Of a DNA stretch of 64,000 bases, positions 1-8,446 are shown piece after piece. The notes under the pieces were generated by a model that worked only from the letters and a program-made list of their open reading frames with translations, ran no database searches and was not told the DNA's origin. Position 1 is the first letter of the stretch, and each line of letters opens with the position of its first letter. Both the position numbers and the translations under genes were made by a program. This DNA comes from CAIZGX01 sp044371675 (GTDB lineage Bacteria > Bacteroidota > Bacteroidia > Flavobacteriales_D > Sanyastnellaceae), in the NCBI GenBank assembly GCA_044371675.1, contig JBILTF010000001.1, positions 18,419-82,418 on the forward strand, read 5' to 3'.

Positions 1-561
1 AAGAAAGCCGAATGGGCATTGCGTTGGATAAAAGGAGGAACTTTTGCGGAACGTTTGGTTGCTTTCGCTGCTGTTGAAGGGATTTTCTTTTCTGGAAGTT
101 TCTGCAGTATTTTTTGGTTGAAGAAACGCGGACTCATGCCAGGATTGACCTTCAGTAATGAGTTGATTAGTCGTGACGAAGGAATGCATTGTGATTTTGC
201 TTGTTTGCTTTACAACGAGCATATTCAAAACAAACTACCTATCGAACGCGTTCGTGAAATTATTGAACAAGCAGTGGCTATCGAGCGCGAATTCGTGACA
301 GATGCGCTTCCTGTGCGTTTAATTGGAATGAACAGCGATTTGATGAGTCAGTATATTGAATTCGTAGCAGACCGTTTGTTGACCGAGTTGGGCAATGAGA
401 GAATTTACAACAGCACAAATCCGTTTGATTTCATGGATTTAATCAGTGTTGAAGGAAAGACGAACTTCTTTGAAAAGCGCGTGGCGGAATACCAGAAAGC
501 TGGCGTGAAAGACGGTCCGTCAGAAGATTCGAGAGCCATTTCATTCTCGGAAGAATTCTAA
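1..561 (+). CDS. nrdB: Ribonucleoside-diphosphate reductase beta subunit, 3' part
   Basis: Class I ribonucleotide reductase small subunit, which carries the metal/radical cofactor that starts nucleotide reduction in the partner subunit. The reading frame is open from base 1, so the gene begins upstream of the window and about 186 C-terminal residues are present. The family block with EGIFFSGSF, then SNELISRDEGMHCDF, supplies late metal ligands (Glu and the ExxH pair). The stop is followed 34 bases later by nrdA on the same strand, so the two are co-transcribed in the order B then A. The product is certain at family level. The metal type (Fe or Mn) cannot be read because the N-terminal half is missing. 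Confidence 0.95.
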   Translation, partial: KKAEWALRWIKGGTFAERLVAFAAVEGIFFSGSFCSIFWLKKRGLMPGLTFSNELISRDEGMHCDFACLLYNEHIQNKLPIERVREIIEQAVAIEREFVTDALPVRLIGMNSDLMSQYIEFVADRLLTELGNERIYNSTNPFDFMDLISVEGKTNFFEKRVAEYQKAGVKDGPSEDSRAISFSEEF

Positions 562-595
562 GAATATTAAGCATTAACGAAATATATAGAAGCAC

Positions 596-3007
596 ATGTT
601 TGTAGTAAAAAGAGACGGCAGAAAAGAGACGGTTAAGTTCGATAAGATCACAGCCCGAATTTCAAAATTATGTTACGGGTTGAACCCCATCATAGATCCT
701 TTGAAAATTGCCATGAAGGTAATTGAAGGGGTATTCGATGGAGTAACCACAAGTCAGTTAGACACGCTAGCAGCTGAAATAGCCGCTACGAATACGACGA
801 CGCATCCGGACTATGCTCTTCTTGCTTCTCGTATTGCTATTGGAAATTTACACAAGAACACGAAGAAGTCTTTTTCTCAGACTATTTCAGATTTGTACAA
901 TTATGTAGATCCGAAGACTGGAAAAGGTGCGGGCTTAATTGCAGAAGATGTGTACAACATGATAACGGAGAATGCACCGTTATTGGACAGCACCATTATC
1001 TACGATCGTGATTTTCAATTCGATTATTTCGGTTTCAAAACATTAGAGAAATCGTATTTGTTGAAGATGCACGGTGCAGTGGTGGAACGTCCACAGCATT
1101 TGTTCATGCGCGTTGCCGTAGGAATTCACAAAACAGATTTAGATGAGATTGTGAAGACGTACAACATGATTAGCGAAGGTTGGTTCACACATGCAACCCC
1201 TACGCTTTTCAATGCTGGAACACCGAAGCCTCAGATGAGTTCTTGCTTCCTTATTCAAATGAAAGATGACAGTATCCCAGGAATTTACGATACGCTGAAG
1301 CAAACAGCTTTAATTTCTCAAAGCGCCGGTGGTATAGGACTTAGTATTCACAATGTTCGTGCGAAGGGTTCATACATCAGAGGTACAAACGGCACAAGCA
1401 ATGGAATTGTTCCAATGTTGCGCGTGTTCAACGACACAGCGCGTTATGTAGACCAGGGAGGTGGAAAGCGCAAGGGTTCTTTCGCGATTTATCTTGAACC
1501 GTGGCATGCAGATGTTTATGACTTTTTAGACTTAAGAAAAAACCACGGTAAAGAAGAAATTCGTGCACGTGACTTGTTCTACGCTCTATGGATTCCTGAC
1601 TTGTTCATGCAGCGCGTGAAGGACAATGGAACATGGACATTGATGTGTCCAAATGAATGTCCAGGGCTTTCTGATTGTTGGGGTGAGGAATTCGAAAAGT
1701 TGTATACTAAATACGAGTCGGAAGGAAAAGGAAGAGAGACAATCAAAGCACAAGACTTGTGGTACAAAATTATCGAGTCGCAAATTGAGACCGGCAACCC
1801 TTACATGTTGTACAAAGATGCTGCGAATCGCAAGAGCAATCAGCAAAACTTGGGTACGATCAAGAGTTCTAACTTGTGTACCGAAATTATTGAGTACACT
1901 GCACCTGATGAAATTGCAGTTTGTAATTTAGGTTCTATTGCCTTACCGAAATTTGTAAAAGACGGAGCTTTCGATCACGATAAGTTGTTTGAAGTGACTT
2001 ACCAATTAACGGTGAACTTGAACAAGATTATTGACGGAAATTATTACCCAGTTCCTGAAACACGTAACTCAAACATGCGTCACCGTCCAATTGGAATTGG
2101 TGTTCAAGGATTGGCAGATGCGTTTATTTTATTGCGCTTCCCATTTGAGTCTGAAGAAGCGAAAAAGTTGAATCGCGAAGTTTTCGAAACTATCTACTAT
2201 GCGTCTTGCACGGCGTCGAAAGATTTAGCGCGCAGAGACGGTGCTTACGAAACCTTCCAAGGTTCTCCAGCATCGAAGGGCATCCTTCAATTCGACATGT
2301 GGAATGTTACTCCGACTGATCGTTGGGAGTGGAGCGTGTTGAAAGAAGAAATTACGAAATACGGAATGCGCAATAGCTTATTGTTAGCTCCAATGCCAAC
2401 AGCTTCTACTGCGCAGATTTTAGGAAACAACGAGTGTTTCGAACCCTATACCACGAACATTTATTCAAGAAGAACTTTGGCGGGTGAGTTTATCGTTGTA
2501 AATAAGCACCTTCTGAAAGACCTTGTAAATCTTGGGTTGTGGAACGACAACTTGAAGAACAAGTTAATGTCAACCAGCGGTTCTGTTCAGAACATCGATG
2601 AGATTCCAGATAACTTAAAGGCTCTTTACAAAACGGCTTGGGAAATATCACAACGCGTGGTAATTGATATGGCTGCAGATCGTGGAGCGTTTATCTGTCA
2701 AAGTCAGTCTTTGAATATTTTCATGGAGAATGCAAACTTCGGAAAATTGACGTCGATGCATTTCTATGCATGGGAGAAAGGATTGAAGACTGGGATGTAT
2801 TACTTAAGAACAAAAGCAGCTACGGATGCGATTAAGTTCACTGTAGATAAGTCTCAACTTTCACAGCCAAAAGCGGAAGTAGTTATAGAGAGTGCACCCG
2901 TTACTGTTAGTATGAATATTACTCCGGATACTCTTTCTCAGAAAAATGTAGACGCAATCGCTTGTTCAATAGACAATCCGGATTCTTGTGAATCTTGCAG
3001 CGGATAA
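596..3007 (+). CDS. nrdA: Ribonucleoside-diphosphate reductase alpha subunit
   Basis: Large catalytic subunit of class I ribonucleotide reductase, 803 residues, making deoxyribonucleotides for DNA synthesis. The N-terminus is an ATP-cone allosteric domain (VVKRDGRKETVKFDKI, about residues 3-90). The catalytic features are visible: redox Cys217 (SSCFLI), the radical-site loop Asn426-Leu-Cys428-Thr-Glu430, and the second redox Cys443 (VCNLGS). The C-terminus ends in a Cys-x-x-Cys tail (C798, C801), the shuttle pair reduced by thioredoxin or glutaredoxin. It follows nrdB and is closed by a strong terminator. Activity control by dATP is inferred from the ATP-cone. Confidence 0.97.
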   Translation: MFVVKRDGRKETVKFDKITARISKLCYGLNPIIDPLKIAMKVIEGVFDGVTTSQLDTLAAEIAATNTTTHPDYALLASRIAIGNLHKNTKKSFSQTISDLYNYVDPKTGKGAGLIAEDVYNMITENAPLLDSTIIYDRDFQFDYFGFKTLEKSYLLKMHGAVVERPQHLFMRVAVGIHKTDLDEIVKTYNMISEGWFTHATPTLFNAGTPKPQMSSCFLIQMKDDSIPGIYDTLKQTALISQSAGGIGLSIHNVRAKGSYIRGTNGTSNGIVPMLRVFNDTARYVDQGGGKRKGSFAIYLEPWHADVYDFLDLRKNHGKEEIRARDLFYALWIPDLFMQRVKDNGTWTLMCPNECPGLSDCWGEEFEKLYTKYESEGKGRETIKAQDLWYKIIESQIETGNPYMLYKDAANRKSNQQNLGTIKSSNLCTEIIEYTAPDEIAVCNLGSIALPKFVKDGAFDHDKLFEVTYQLTVNLNKIIDGNYYPVPETRNSNMRHRPIGIGVQGLADAFILLRFPFESEEAKKLNREVFETIYYASCTASKDLARRDGAYETFQGSPASKGILQFDMWNVTPTDRWEWSVLKEEITKYGMRNSLLLAPMPTASTAQILGNNECFEPYTTNIYSRRTLAGEFIVVNKHLLKDLVNLGLWNDNLKNKLMSTSGSVQNIDEIPDNLKALYKTAWEISQRVVIDMAADRGAFICQSQSLNIFMENANFGKLTSMHFYAWEKGLKTGMYYLRTKAATDAIKFTVDKSQLSQPKAEVVIESAPVTVSMNITPDTLSQKNVDAIACSIDNPDSCESCSG

Positions 3008-3027
3008 TACTTTTCAAAGTAATATTT

Positions 3028-3057
3028 AAAAAAGGGCCGTTAGTGGCCCTTTTTTTC
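3028..3057 (+). terminator. Rho-independent terminator after nrdA
   Basis: A GGGCC/GGCCC stem around a six-base loop is flanked by an A-run on the left and a T-run on the right. It lies 20 bases after the nrdA stop, and its symmetry would let it work on both strands. Confidence 0.85.
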
Positions 3058-3128
3058 TTCATTTTATTTTTAATAAGTTCTTTTTGAACCTTGTTCGGTA
3101 TATTGAAATGGTTGTAAATTGTAGTCAA

Positions 3129-5945
3129 ATGAGAAATCTCCTATTCACTCTACTTACATTGTTGACCACAACGGTTTCGTATGCGCAAACCCTGCGAGGA
3201 AAGGTGGTTGAGCAACAGAATCAAGCTTCACTCACAGGTGCTGTTATTTTTCAAAAAGGCACGAACAATGGGGCTTCTAGCGATTACGATGGTGAATTCG
3301 CCATTAAAGTTTCTGGACTTCCGGTGACGTTGGTTGTGAAATATGTTGGCTTTGCTGATCAGGAAATTGTTGCAAGAAACACCGATTTTATCTTGGTTGA
3401 AATGATCACAGGGGATTTTGGCCGAACGGTAATTATCAAGGATACGCGAATTACAGAAAAACAAAAGCAGAATCCATTGACCGTTGAACGCATGGATTTA
3501 ACTGCAATAAAAAATTCCGCAGCAGGAAATTTCTATGAAGGATTAGGCGCGTTGAAAGGAGTTGATTTAACCACGGCAAGTTTAGGATTTCGTGTTATCA
3601 ATACAAGAGGTTTCAATTCTACATCTCCAGTAAGGAGTTTACAATTGATAGACGGCGTCGATAACCAATCACCCGGATTGAATTTCTCTTTAGGGAATTT
3701 TCTAGGTGCTCCCGATTTAGATGTTTTCGCTGTTGAAATTGTGCAAGGAGCAAGCAGCGCATTCTATGGTCCCGGTGCCTTTAACGGTGTAATTAAAATG
3801 GAAACGAAAGACCCATTTGTATACACAGGTCTCACCGCTCAGCTGAGAGTGGGTGAGAGGCAGTTGGTTGAACCATCGGTGCGTTTTGCACATGCGTTTT
3901 CCAACAAGGAAGGCTATAAGTACCTAGCTTACAAATTCAATGTCTTTGCTTTTAAAGCCTTGGATTGGGCAGCAGATAATCAATCTCAGATATACAACAG
4001 CGGATTTTCAGCAAATAATCCAGGAAGGTTTGATGCGGTGAATACATACGGAGATGAGTATTTTCCTGCGAATGACTATTCTGAAGACCCGAATGGAAAA
4101 CCTGGGTTGGGTACTTTTTTCAGAACAGGTTATCGTGAAGCGGACTTGGTAAATTACAACACAAAGAATGTAAAGGCCAATGCCTCGGTTCATTTGCGCT
4201 TGAAACCGGAATTGGAAGAAAACTCACCAGAACTTATCGTAGCAGGAAATGTAGGGCAAGGGACAACCGTTTACCAAGGAGATAATCGATTCAGTCTTCG
4301 CGATATTTTATTTTTCCAAGGACGAGTTGAGTTGAAGAAAAAGGACAAGTATTTCATTCGTGTGTATGGAACAGGCGAGAATGCCGGAAACAGTTTTGAC
4401 CCCTATTTCACCGCATTGAAATTACAAGACGCAGCTCGTTCGGACGAGAATTGGGCGAATGCTTATGTGAAATATTGGCAAGATTCAATTCGAAACAGAG
4501 TGCTGGATATGAATTATCCGCAATACGTTCAGAATCCTAACTGGCCTGCGGAACCTAATTTTTTCATTGTCCCCACTGACCAGCAATATGCTTCTTGGTC
4601 GGCGCAGCATGCCGACAGTTTGGCCTATTATCATCAGTTGGTAGAAAATTGGACGAATAACGGAACGGCAGGAATTCCCATGGCGGGTCAGTACGGCTTT
4701 TTTCAACCTGGATCTGCCTTGTTCAATTCAAACTTTAACAGCATAACCTCTTCGAATAATAACGATGCTAATGGGGGAACACGATTCTATGATCGCTCAT
4801 CGCTCTTTCATACACAAGGTGAATATCAATGGAAGGGTGCTGGATATATTGATTTTCGAATTGGGGGTAATGCCCGTTTGTATCGTCCAAATTCGGCAGG
4901 AACAATTTTCACCGACGACACCGAGAGAATTTATAACTACGAGGGAGGATTGTATTTCGGGGCTACTCGAAAATTCATGGAGAATCGATTGATAGTTAGC
5001 GGAACTATTCGTGCCGATAAGAACGTGAACTTCGATGCACTTGTCAGCCCTGCTGCATCGGTTGTTTTTCAACCCAAGAAAAATCACTACCTGCGGGCAT
5101 CGTTTTCTTCGGCCTTAAGAAACCCAACTTTAACCGATCAGTATTTGAACTTAAATGTCGGTCCAGCTATTTTGAGCGGAAACTTGAACGGTGTTGATTC
5201 TCTCATTACAATAGCTAGTTTCAATGCCTACCGAAACACATTGAACACAGATAGTTTGAAGTATTTTAATATTGATCCGATACGCCCAGAGCAGGTGAAG
5301 ACCATGGAGTTGGGATATCGAGCTTCGTTTTTCGATCAAAAGGTTTATATAGATTTAGGCGTGTATTACAGTGCTTACAAGTATTTTATTGGATACAATA
5401 TTGGTCTTTCTGCAAATTTCCCTCCGCCATCTTACCTTCCAGAAGATTTGCAAGTTTATCGTTATTCAGCGAATTCAAAAAACACGGTAACAACGCAGGG
5501 TGCTAATGTTGGATTGAATTATTATTTCCACGAGAAGCACAGTTTCGGTGCGAATTATTCATTCAATAGCATTGTAAGAAGCGACCCGAATGACCCGATA
5601 ATTCCAGCTTTCAATACACCAAAGCACAAGTATAATCTAAGCATTACAGGAAATAAATTGTTCGAATCGGAGGAAGGAAATTGTTGGGGGTATAGTGTAA
5701 ACTACAAATGGATAGAAGGATATCTGTTTGAGGGATCTCCTCAGTTTACTGGGTACATCAACACCTACGACATGGTAGATGTTCAAGTGAATTACAGTTT
5801 AATTGACTCGAATGTTTTTTTTAAGCTAGGAGCCTCAAACGTGTTAAATAACAAACAAGTTCAGGTGTATGGTGGGCCGTCAATTGGAAGAATGGCTTAT
5901 CTTAGCATCCAATATTCGTTTAATCATCAAAAAACAAATAAATAA
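3129..5945 (+). CDS. TonB-dependent outer membrane receptor with carboxypeptidase-regulatory-like domain
   Basis: Predicted outer-membrane active transporter of about 938 residues. The start at 3129 gives a clean signal peptide (MRNLLFTLLTLLTTTVSYAQ); an upstream TTG at 3084 would bury it. A carboxypeptidase-regulatory-like beta-sandwich follows (about residues 20-105: LRGKVVEQQNQASLTGAVIF). Next comes a plug domain with the GVDLTT, NTRGFNS and VEIVQGASSAFYGPGAFNGVI segments, then a long barrel ending in an aromatic-rich strand (YLSIQYSF). No SusD partner lies next to it; the gene three bases downstream encodes a secreted esterase-fold protein, so they probably share a transcript. The substrate is unknown. 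An imperfect -7 box (TAAATTG, 3115-3121) sits 7 bases before the start. Confidence 0.9.
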   Translation: MRNLLFTLLTLLTTTVSYAQTLRGKVVEQQNQASLTGAVIFQKGTNNGASSDYDGEFAIKVSGLPVTLVVKYVGFADQEIVARNTDFILVEMITGDFGRTVIIKDTRITEKQKQNPLTVERMDLTAIKNSAAGNFYEGLGALKGVDLTTASLGFRVINTRGFNSTSPVRSLQLIDGVDNQSPGLNFSLGNFLGAPDLDVFAVEIVQGASSAFYGPGAFNGVIKMETKDPFVYTGLTAQLRVGERQLVEPSVRFAHAFSNKEGYKYLAYKFNVFAFKALDWAADNQSQIYNSGFSANNPGRFDAVNTYGDEYFPANDYSEDPNGKPGLGTFFRTGYREADLVNYNTKNVKANASVHLRLKPELEENSPELIVAGNVGQGTTVYQGDNRFSLRDILFFQGRVELKKKDKYFIRVYGTGENAGNSFDPYFTALKLQDAARSDENWANAYVKYWQDSIRNRVLDMNYPQYVQNPNWPAEPNFFIVPTDQQYASWSAQHADSLAYYHQLVENWTNNGTAGIPMAGQYGFFQPGSALFNSNFNSITSSNNNDANGGTRFYDRSSLFHTQGEYQWKGAGYIDFRIGGNARLYRPNSAGTIFTDDTERIYNYEGGLYFGATRKFMENRLIVSGTIRADKNVNFDALVSPAASVVFQPKKNHYLRASFSSALRNPTLTDQYLNLNVGPAILSGNLNGVDSLITIASFNAYRNTLNTDSLKYFNIDPIRPEQVKTMELGYRASFFDQKVYIDLGVYYSAYKYFIGYNIGLSANFPPPSYLPEDLQVYRYSANSKNTVTTQGANVGLNYYFHEKHSFGANYSFNSIVRSDPNDPIIPAFNTPKHKYNLSITGNKLFESEEGNCWGYSVNYKWIEGYLFEGSPQFTGYINTYDMVDVQVNYSLIDSNVFFKLGASNVLNNKQVQVYGGPSIGRMAYLSIQYSFNHQKTNK

Positions 5946-5948
5946 CCT

Positions 5949-7451
5949 ATGAAAAAAATCTACTCATTGATTGCAATTGCGATGTTGAGTGTAACCGGAG
6001 CAATGGCTCAACGTTACATGACAGAGCAATTTACTTCGGTTAACGTTCAAACGGACGTTACCTATGGCGTTAACGCTACCGTATTGTATTATTCTCAGCT
6101 TGGACAAGCGGTTCCAGAAGCATTGAAAATGGATGTGTACACACCTGCTGGTGATACTGAAACGGATCGTCCAGTAATTCTTTATTTCCACACAGGAAAC
6201 TTCCTTCCTTTCCCACAAAACCAAGGTACAGGCGGAACTCGTACCGATTCAACGGCTGTTGAATTATGCACTCGTCTTGCTAAGTTGGGTTACGTTGTAG
6301 CATCTTGCGATTATCGTCTTGGATGGAATCCTATTGCTGCTACTCAAGAAGAGCGTGTAAACACTTTGATCAACGCGGCTTACCGTGGCGTTCAAGATTG
6401 TCGTACTGCTGTTCGTTTCTTCCGCAAGACGGCTGTGGAAGACAGTAACCCATTCGGAATTGACCCATCACGCGTAGCTATTTGGGGACAAGGTACAGGT
6501 GGATACATCACCTTTGCTGTTTCTGGAATTGATGCATACACAGATTTACTTTTACCTAAGTTTACTACAGGTGCGGGTATACCAATGGTATTGGATTTTG
6601 TGAATGGTGATATTAACGGAACATCTGTTGGGGTTAACCCATTGAATGGTGATACTTTATGTTATGCAAACCACGTTGGCTATAGTTCAGATGTGAACGT
6701 TGCAGTGAATATGGGTGGTGCATGTGGAGATATTTCTTGGATCGACGCGAACGACAATCCAATTATTTCTTTTCAAGTTCCAACCGATCCATTCGCTCCC
6801 TACACCACTGGAACTGTAATTGTTCCTGGTTTGCTCTTGCCTGTTGTAGAAGTACAAGGTAGCTATGATGTTCAATATGCATTGAGCCAATACGGAAACA
6901 ACGGAGTATTTGAATTAGCTGAAGGTTATGCACCTGGTCAGCCTTATACAGATGCTGCGAATTCAACAAACAATGGTTTCCATGGTTTATTCCCATTTGA
7001 GCGTCCTGCTAATACTCCAGCGGATTCAGGTCCATGGGAGTGGTGGGATTCAGCAAATCCTAACAATGCAAATGGTTTGGCCACTAACCCTGATATGTCT
7101 GCTGCAAAAGGAATGGCTTTTTGCGATACACTTATGGGTTATTCAGTTCCACGTATTGCATGCGCTTTGAATTTGAACACTAGCCCATGTTACATTGGAA
7201 TAGACGAGAATGAAGAAGTATCATTCAATGTATTTCCAAATCCAGCGAATGAGTCGTTTGCAATTCGCGCTTCAGAGCGTGTAAGTGCAATTCGTGTATT
7301 CGATGCAATGGGAAGAGTGGTTTACAATTCGAACACTACAAACCAAGAGGTTGTATTCGTAGATTCTTCAAACTGGTCTGCAGGAATGTATACCGTTGAG
7401 ATTCACACTTCGAACAACGCTGTTGCAAGAAAGAAAATGTTGAAGAACTAA
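5949..7451 (+). CDS. Secreted alpha/beta-hydrolase-fold protein with T9SS sorting domain; nucleophile Ser replaced by Gly
   Basis: A 500-residue exported protein. It has a signal peptide ending at AMAQ, then an esterase-type alpha/beta-hydrolase region (about residues 55-400) with the family's strand-turn blocks PVILYFHTGNF and VVASCDYRLGW. The C-terminal 75 residues form a type A T9SS sorting domain (FNVFPNPANESFAI to SAGMYTVEI, ending KKMLKN), so it should be exported and anchored at, or released from, the surface. At the nucleophile elbow the expected Gly-x-Ser-x-Gly reads G180-Q-G182-T-G184, with glycine codon GGT at 6492-6494. A conventional serine hydrolase activity is therefore doubtful. 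Its position 3 bases after a TonB receptor suggests a role in capturing or presenting that receptor's ligand (inference). Confidence 0.8.
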   Translation: MKKIYSLIAIAMLSVTGAMAQRYMTEQFTSVNVQTDVTYGVNATVLYYSQLGQAVPEALKMDVYTPAGDTETDRPVILYFHTGNFLPFPQNQGTGGTRTDSTAVELCTRLAKLGYVVASCDYRLGWNPIAATQEERVNTLINAAYRGVQDCRTAVRFFRKTAVEDSNPFGIDPSRVAIWGQGTGGYITFAVSGIDAYTDLLLPKFTTGAGIPMVLDFVNGDINGTSVGVNPLNGDTLCYANHVGYSSDVNVAVNMGGACGDISWIDANDNPIISFQVPTDPFAPYTTGTVIVPGLLLPVVEVQGSYDVQYALSQYGNNGVFELAEGYAPGQPYTDAANSTNNGFHGLFPFERPANTPADSGPWEWWDSANPNNANGLATNPDMSAAKGMAFCDTLMGYSVPRIACALNLNTSPCYIGIDENEEVSFNVFPNPANESFAIRASERVSAIRVFDAMGRVVYNSNTTNQEVVFVDSSNWSAGMYTVEIHTSNNAVARKKMLKN

Positions 7452-7472
7452 TTAGATTCTTTAATTTGTAGA

Positions 7473-7503
7473 AAAGGCCCTAGAAATAGGGCCTTTTTTT
7501 TTA
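7473..7503. terminator. Bidirectional terminator between the hydrolase-fold gene and the HIT gene
   Basis: A perfect 11-bp stem (AAAAGGCCCTA/TAGGGCCTTTT) closes a 4-base loop and is followed by a long T-run. The A-run on the other side lets it serve the convergent HIT gene too. Confidence 0.88.
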
Positions 7504-7517
7504 TGGGGATATTGTTT

Positions 7518-7907
7518 TTAAGCGTTTGAAATGGCTTCACAAAGTTCAGTGTATTCTTCGGTTGAAAATTTCAATCTTTCCTTTTCGAAATTCATATCAT
7601 GAATATGATTAATTGGAATGAGATGCATGTGCGCATGTGGAACTTCAAGTCCAATGACACTAACGCCAATTTTTTTACATGGAATAACAGCTTGAATTTT
7701 TCGAGCAACCTCCTTTGCAAATAGATTCAATGCTTGAAGCTCTTCGTTCGGAAGATCGAAGATGTAATCAATTTCTTTTTTTGGAACAACGAGGGTATGA
7801 CCTTTAGCTACTGGCAGAATATCTAGAAAAGCTATGAAAAGATTGTTTTCTGCTATTTTGTAGCAAGGTATTTCACCATTTATTATACGTGTAAAGAGGG
7901 TTGACAT
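7518..7907 (-). CDS. HIT family nucleotide-binding hydrolase (HinT-like)
   Basis: A 129-residue histidine-triad protein, a family that hydrolyses purine nucleoside phosphoramidates and related AMP conjugates. The signature His-x-His-x-His-x-x is present near residue 91 (HAHMHLIPI). The N-terminal TLFTRIINGEIPCYKIAE and the FLDILPVAKGHTLVVPK strand are typical of the family, and the length is normal. Its ATG shares one base with the greA stop (TAATG), so it is translationally coupled to greA in a two-gene operon. The cellular substrate is not predictable. Confidence 0.93.
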   Translation of the reverse strand: MSTLFTRIINGEIPCYKIAENNLFIAFLDILPVAKGHTLVVPKKEIDYIFDLPNEELQALNLFAKEVARKIQAVIPCKKIGVSVIGLEVPHAHMHLIPINHIHDMNFEKERLKFSTEEYTELCEAISNA

Positions 7908-8380
7908 TAGCGATTAATATCTAGAATTTCTAGTTGTATAGTTCCAGCAGGAACTTGAACTTCTGCAATATCACCCACTTTTTTGCCAAGTAGACCTTTA
8001 CCAATCGGTGAATCAATACTAATTTTTTTCAGAGCAAGGTTGGCCTCGTTTTCAGCAACGAGTGTGTATTCTACTTCAGTGTTAGACTTCAGATTTTTCA
8101 ATTTAACACGAGAGAGAATATATACTTTAGAGTTATCAATATGCGAATCATCGATCAAACGAGCATTAGCTGCGAGGTCTTCCATTTTAGCTATGCGCGC
8201 TTCCAAATGCCCTTGCGCTTCTTTGGCTGCGTCATATTCAGCATTTTCGCTGAGATCACCTTTATCTCTGGCTTCAGCAATTTGCTGACTAATTTTAGGA
8301 CGTTCAACCATCTTGAGGTTGTATAAATCATCTTTTAATTTTTTAAGTCCTTCCGCTGTGTAATAGGCAATGTGTGACAT
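7907..8380 (-). CDS. greA: Transcription elongation factor GreA
   Basis: A 157-residue factor that enters the RNA polymerase secondary channel and stimulates cleavage of backtracked RNA. The N-terminal coiled coil carries the acidic tip block DKGDLSENAEYDAAKEAQ (about residues 40-57). The C-terminal FKBP-like domain includes SPIGKGLLGKKVGD. The length matches the family. It heads an operon with the HIT gene. A -7 box at 8430-8437 lies on the far side of the terminator of the preceding operon, so greA appears to have its own promoter. Confidence 0.95.
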   Translation of the reverse strand: MSHIAYYTAEGLKKLKDDLYNLKMVERPKISQQIAEARDKGDLSENAEYDAAKEAQGHLEARIAKMEDLAANARLIDDSHIDNSKVYILSRVKLKNLKSNTEVEYTLVAENEANLALKKISIDSPIGKGLLGKKVGDIAEVQVPAGTIQLEILDINR

Positions 8381-8401
8381 AGTCTTGTATGTATTAAAAT
8401 A

Positions 8402-8426
8402 AAGAAACCCCGCGAACGAGGTTTCA
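8402..8426 (-). terminator. Hairpin terminator after the PorV-like gene, in the greA leader
   Basis: GAAACC (8404-8409) pairs with GGTTTC (8420-8425) around a CGAA-containing loop. On the minus strand it is followed by TTTATTTTAATA, so it fits the end of the operon that terminates at 8447. Confidence 0.6.
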
Positions 8427-8429
8427 AAA

Positions 8430-8437
8430 CAAATATA
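8430..8437 (-). promoter_or_regulatory. Candidate greA promoter -7 box
   Basis: The minus strand reads TATATTTG, a full match to the Bacteroidota -7 consensus TAnnTTTG. No clear TTG -33 element is seen. Transcription would begin inside the first arm of the 8404-8425 hairpin. Confidence 0.5.
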
Positions 8438-8446
8438 GTAAGAATT

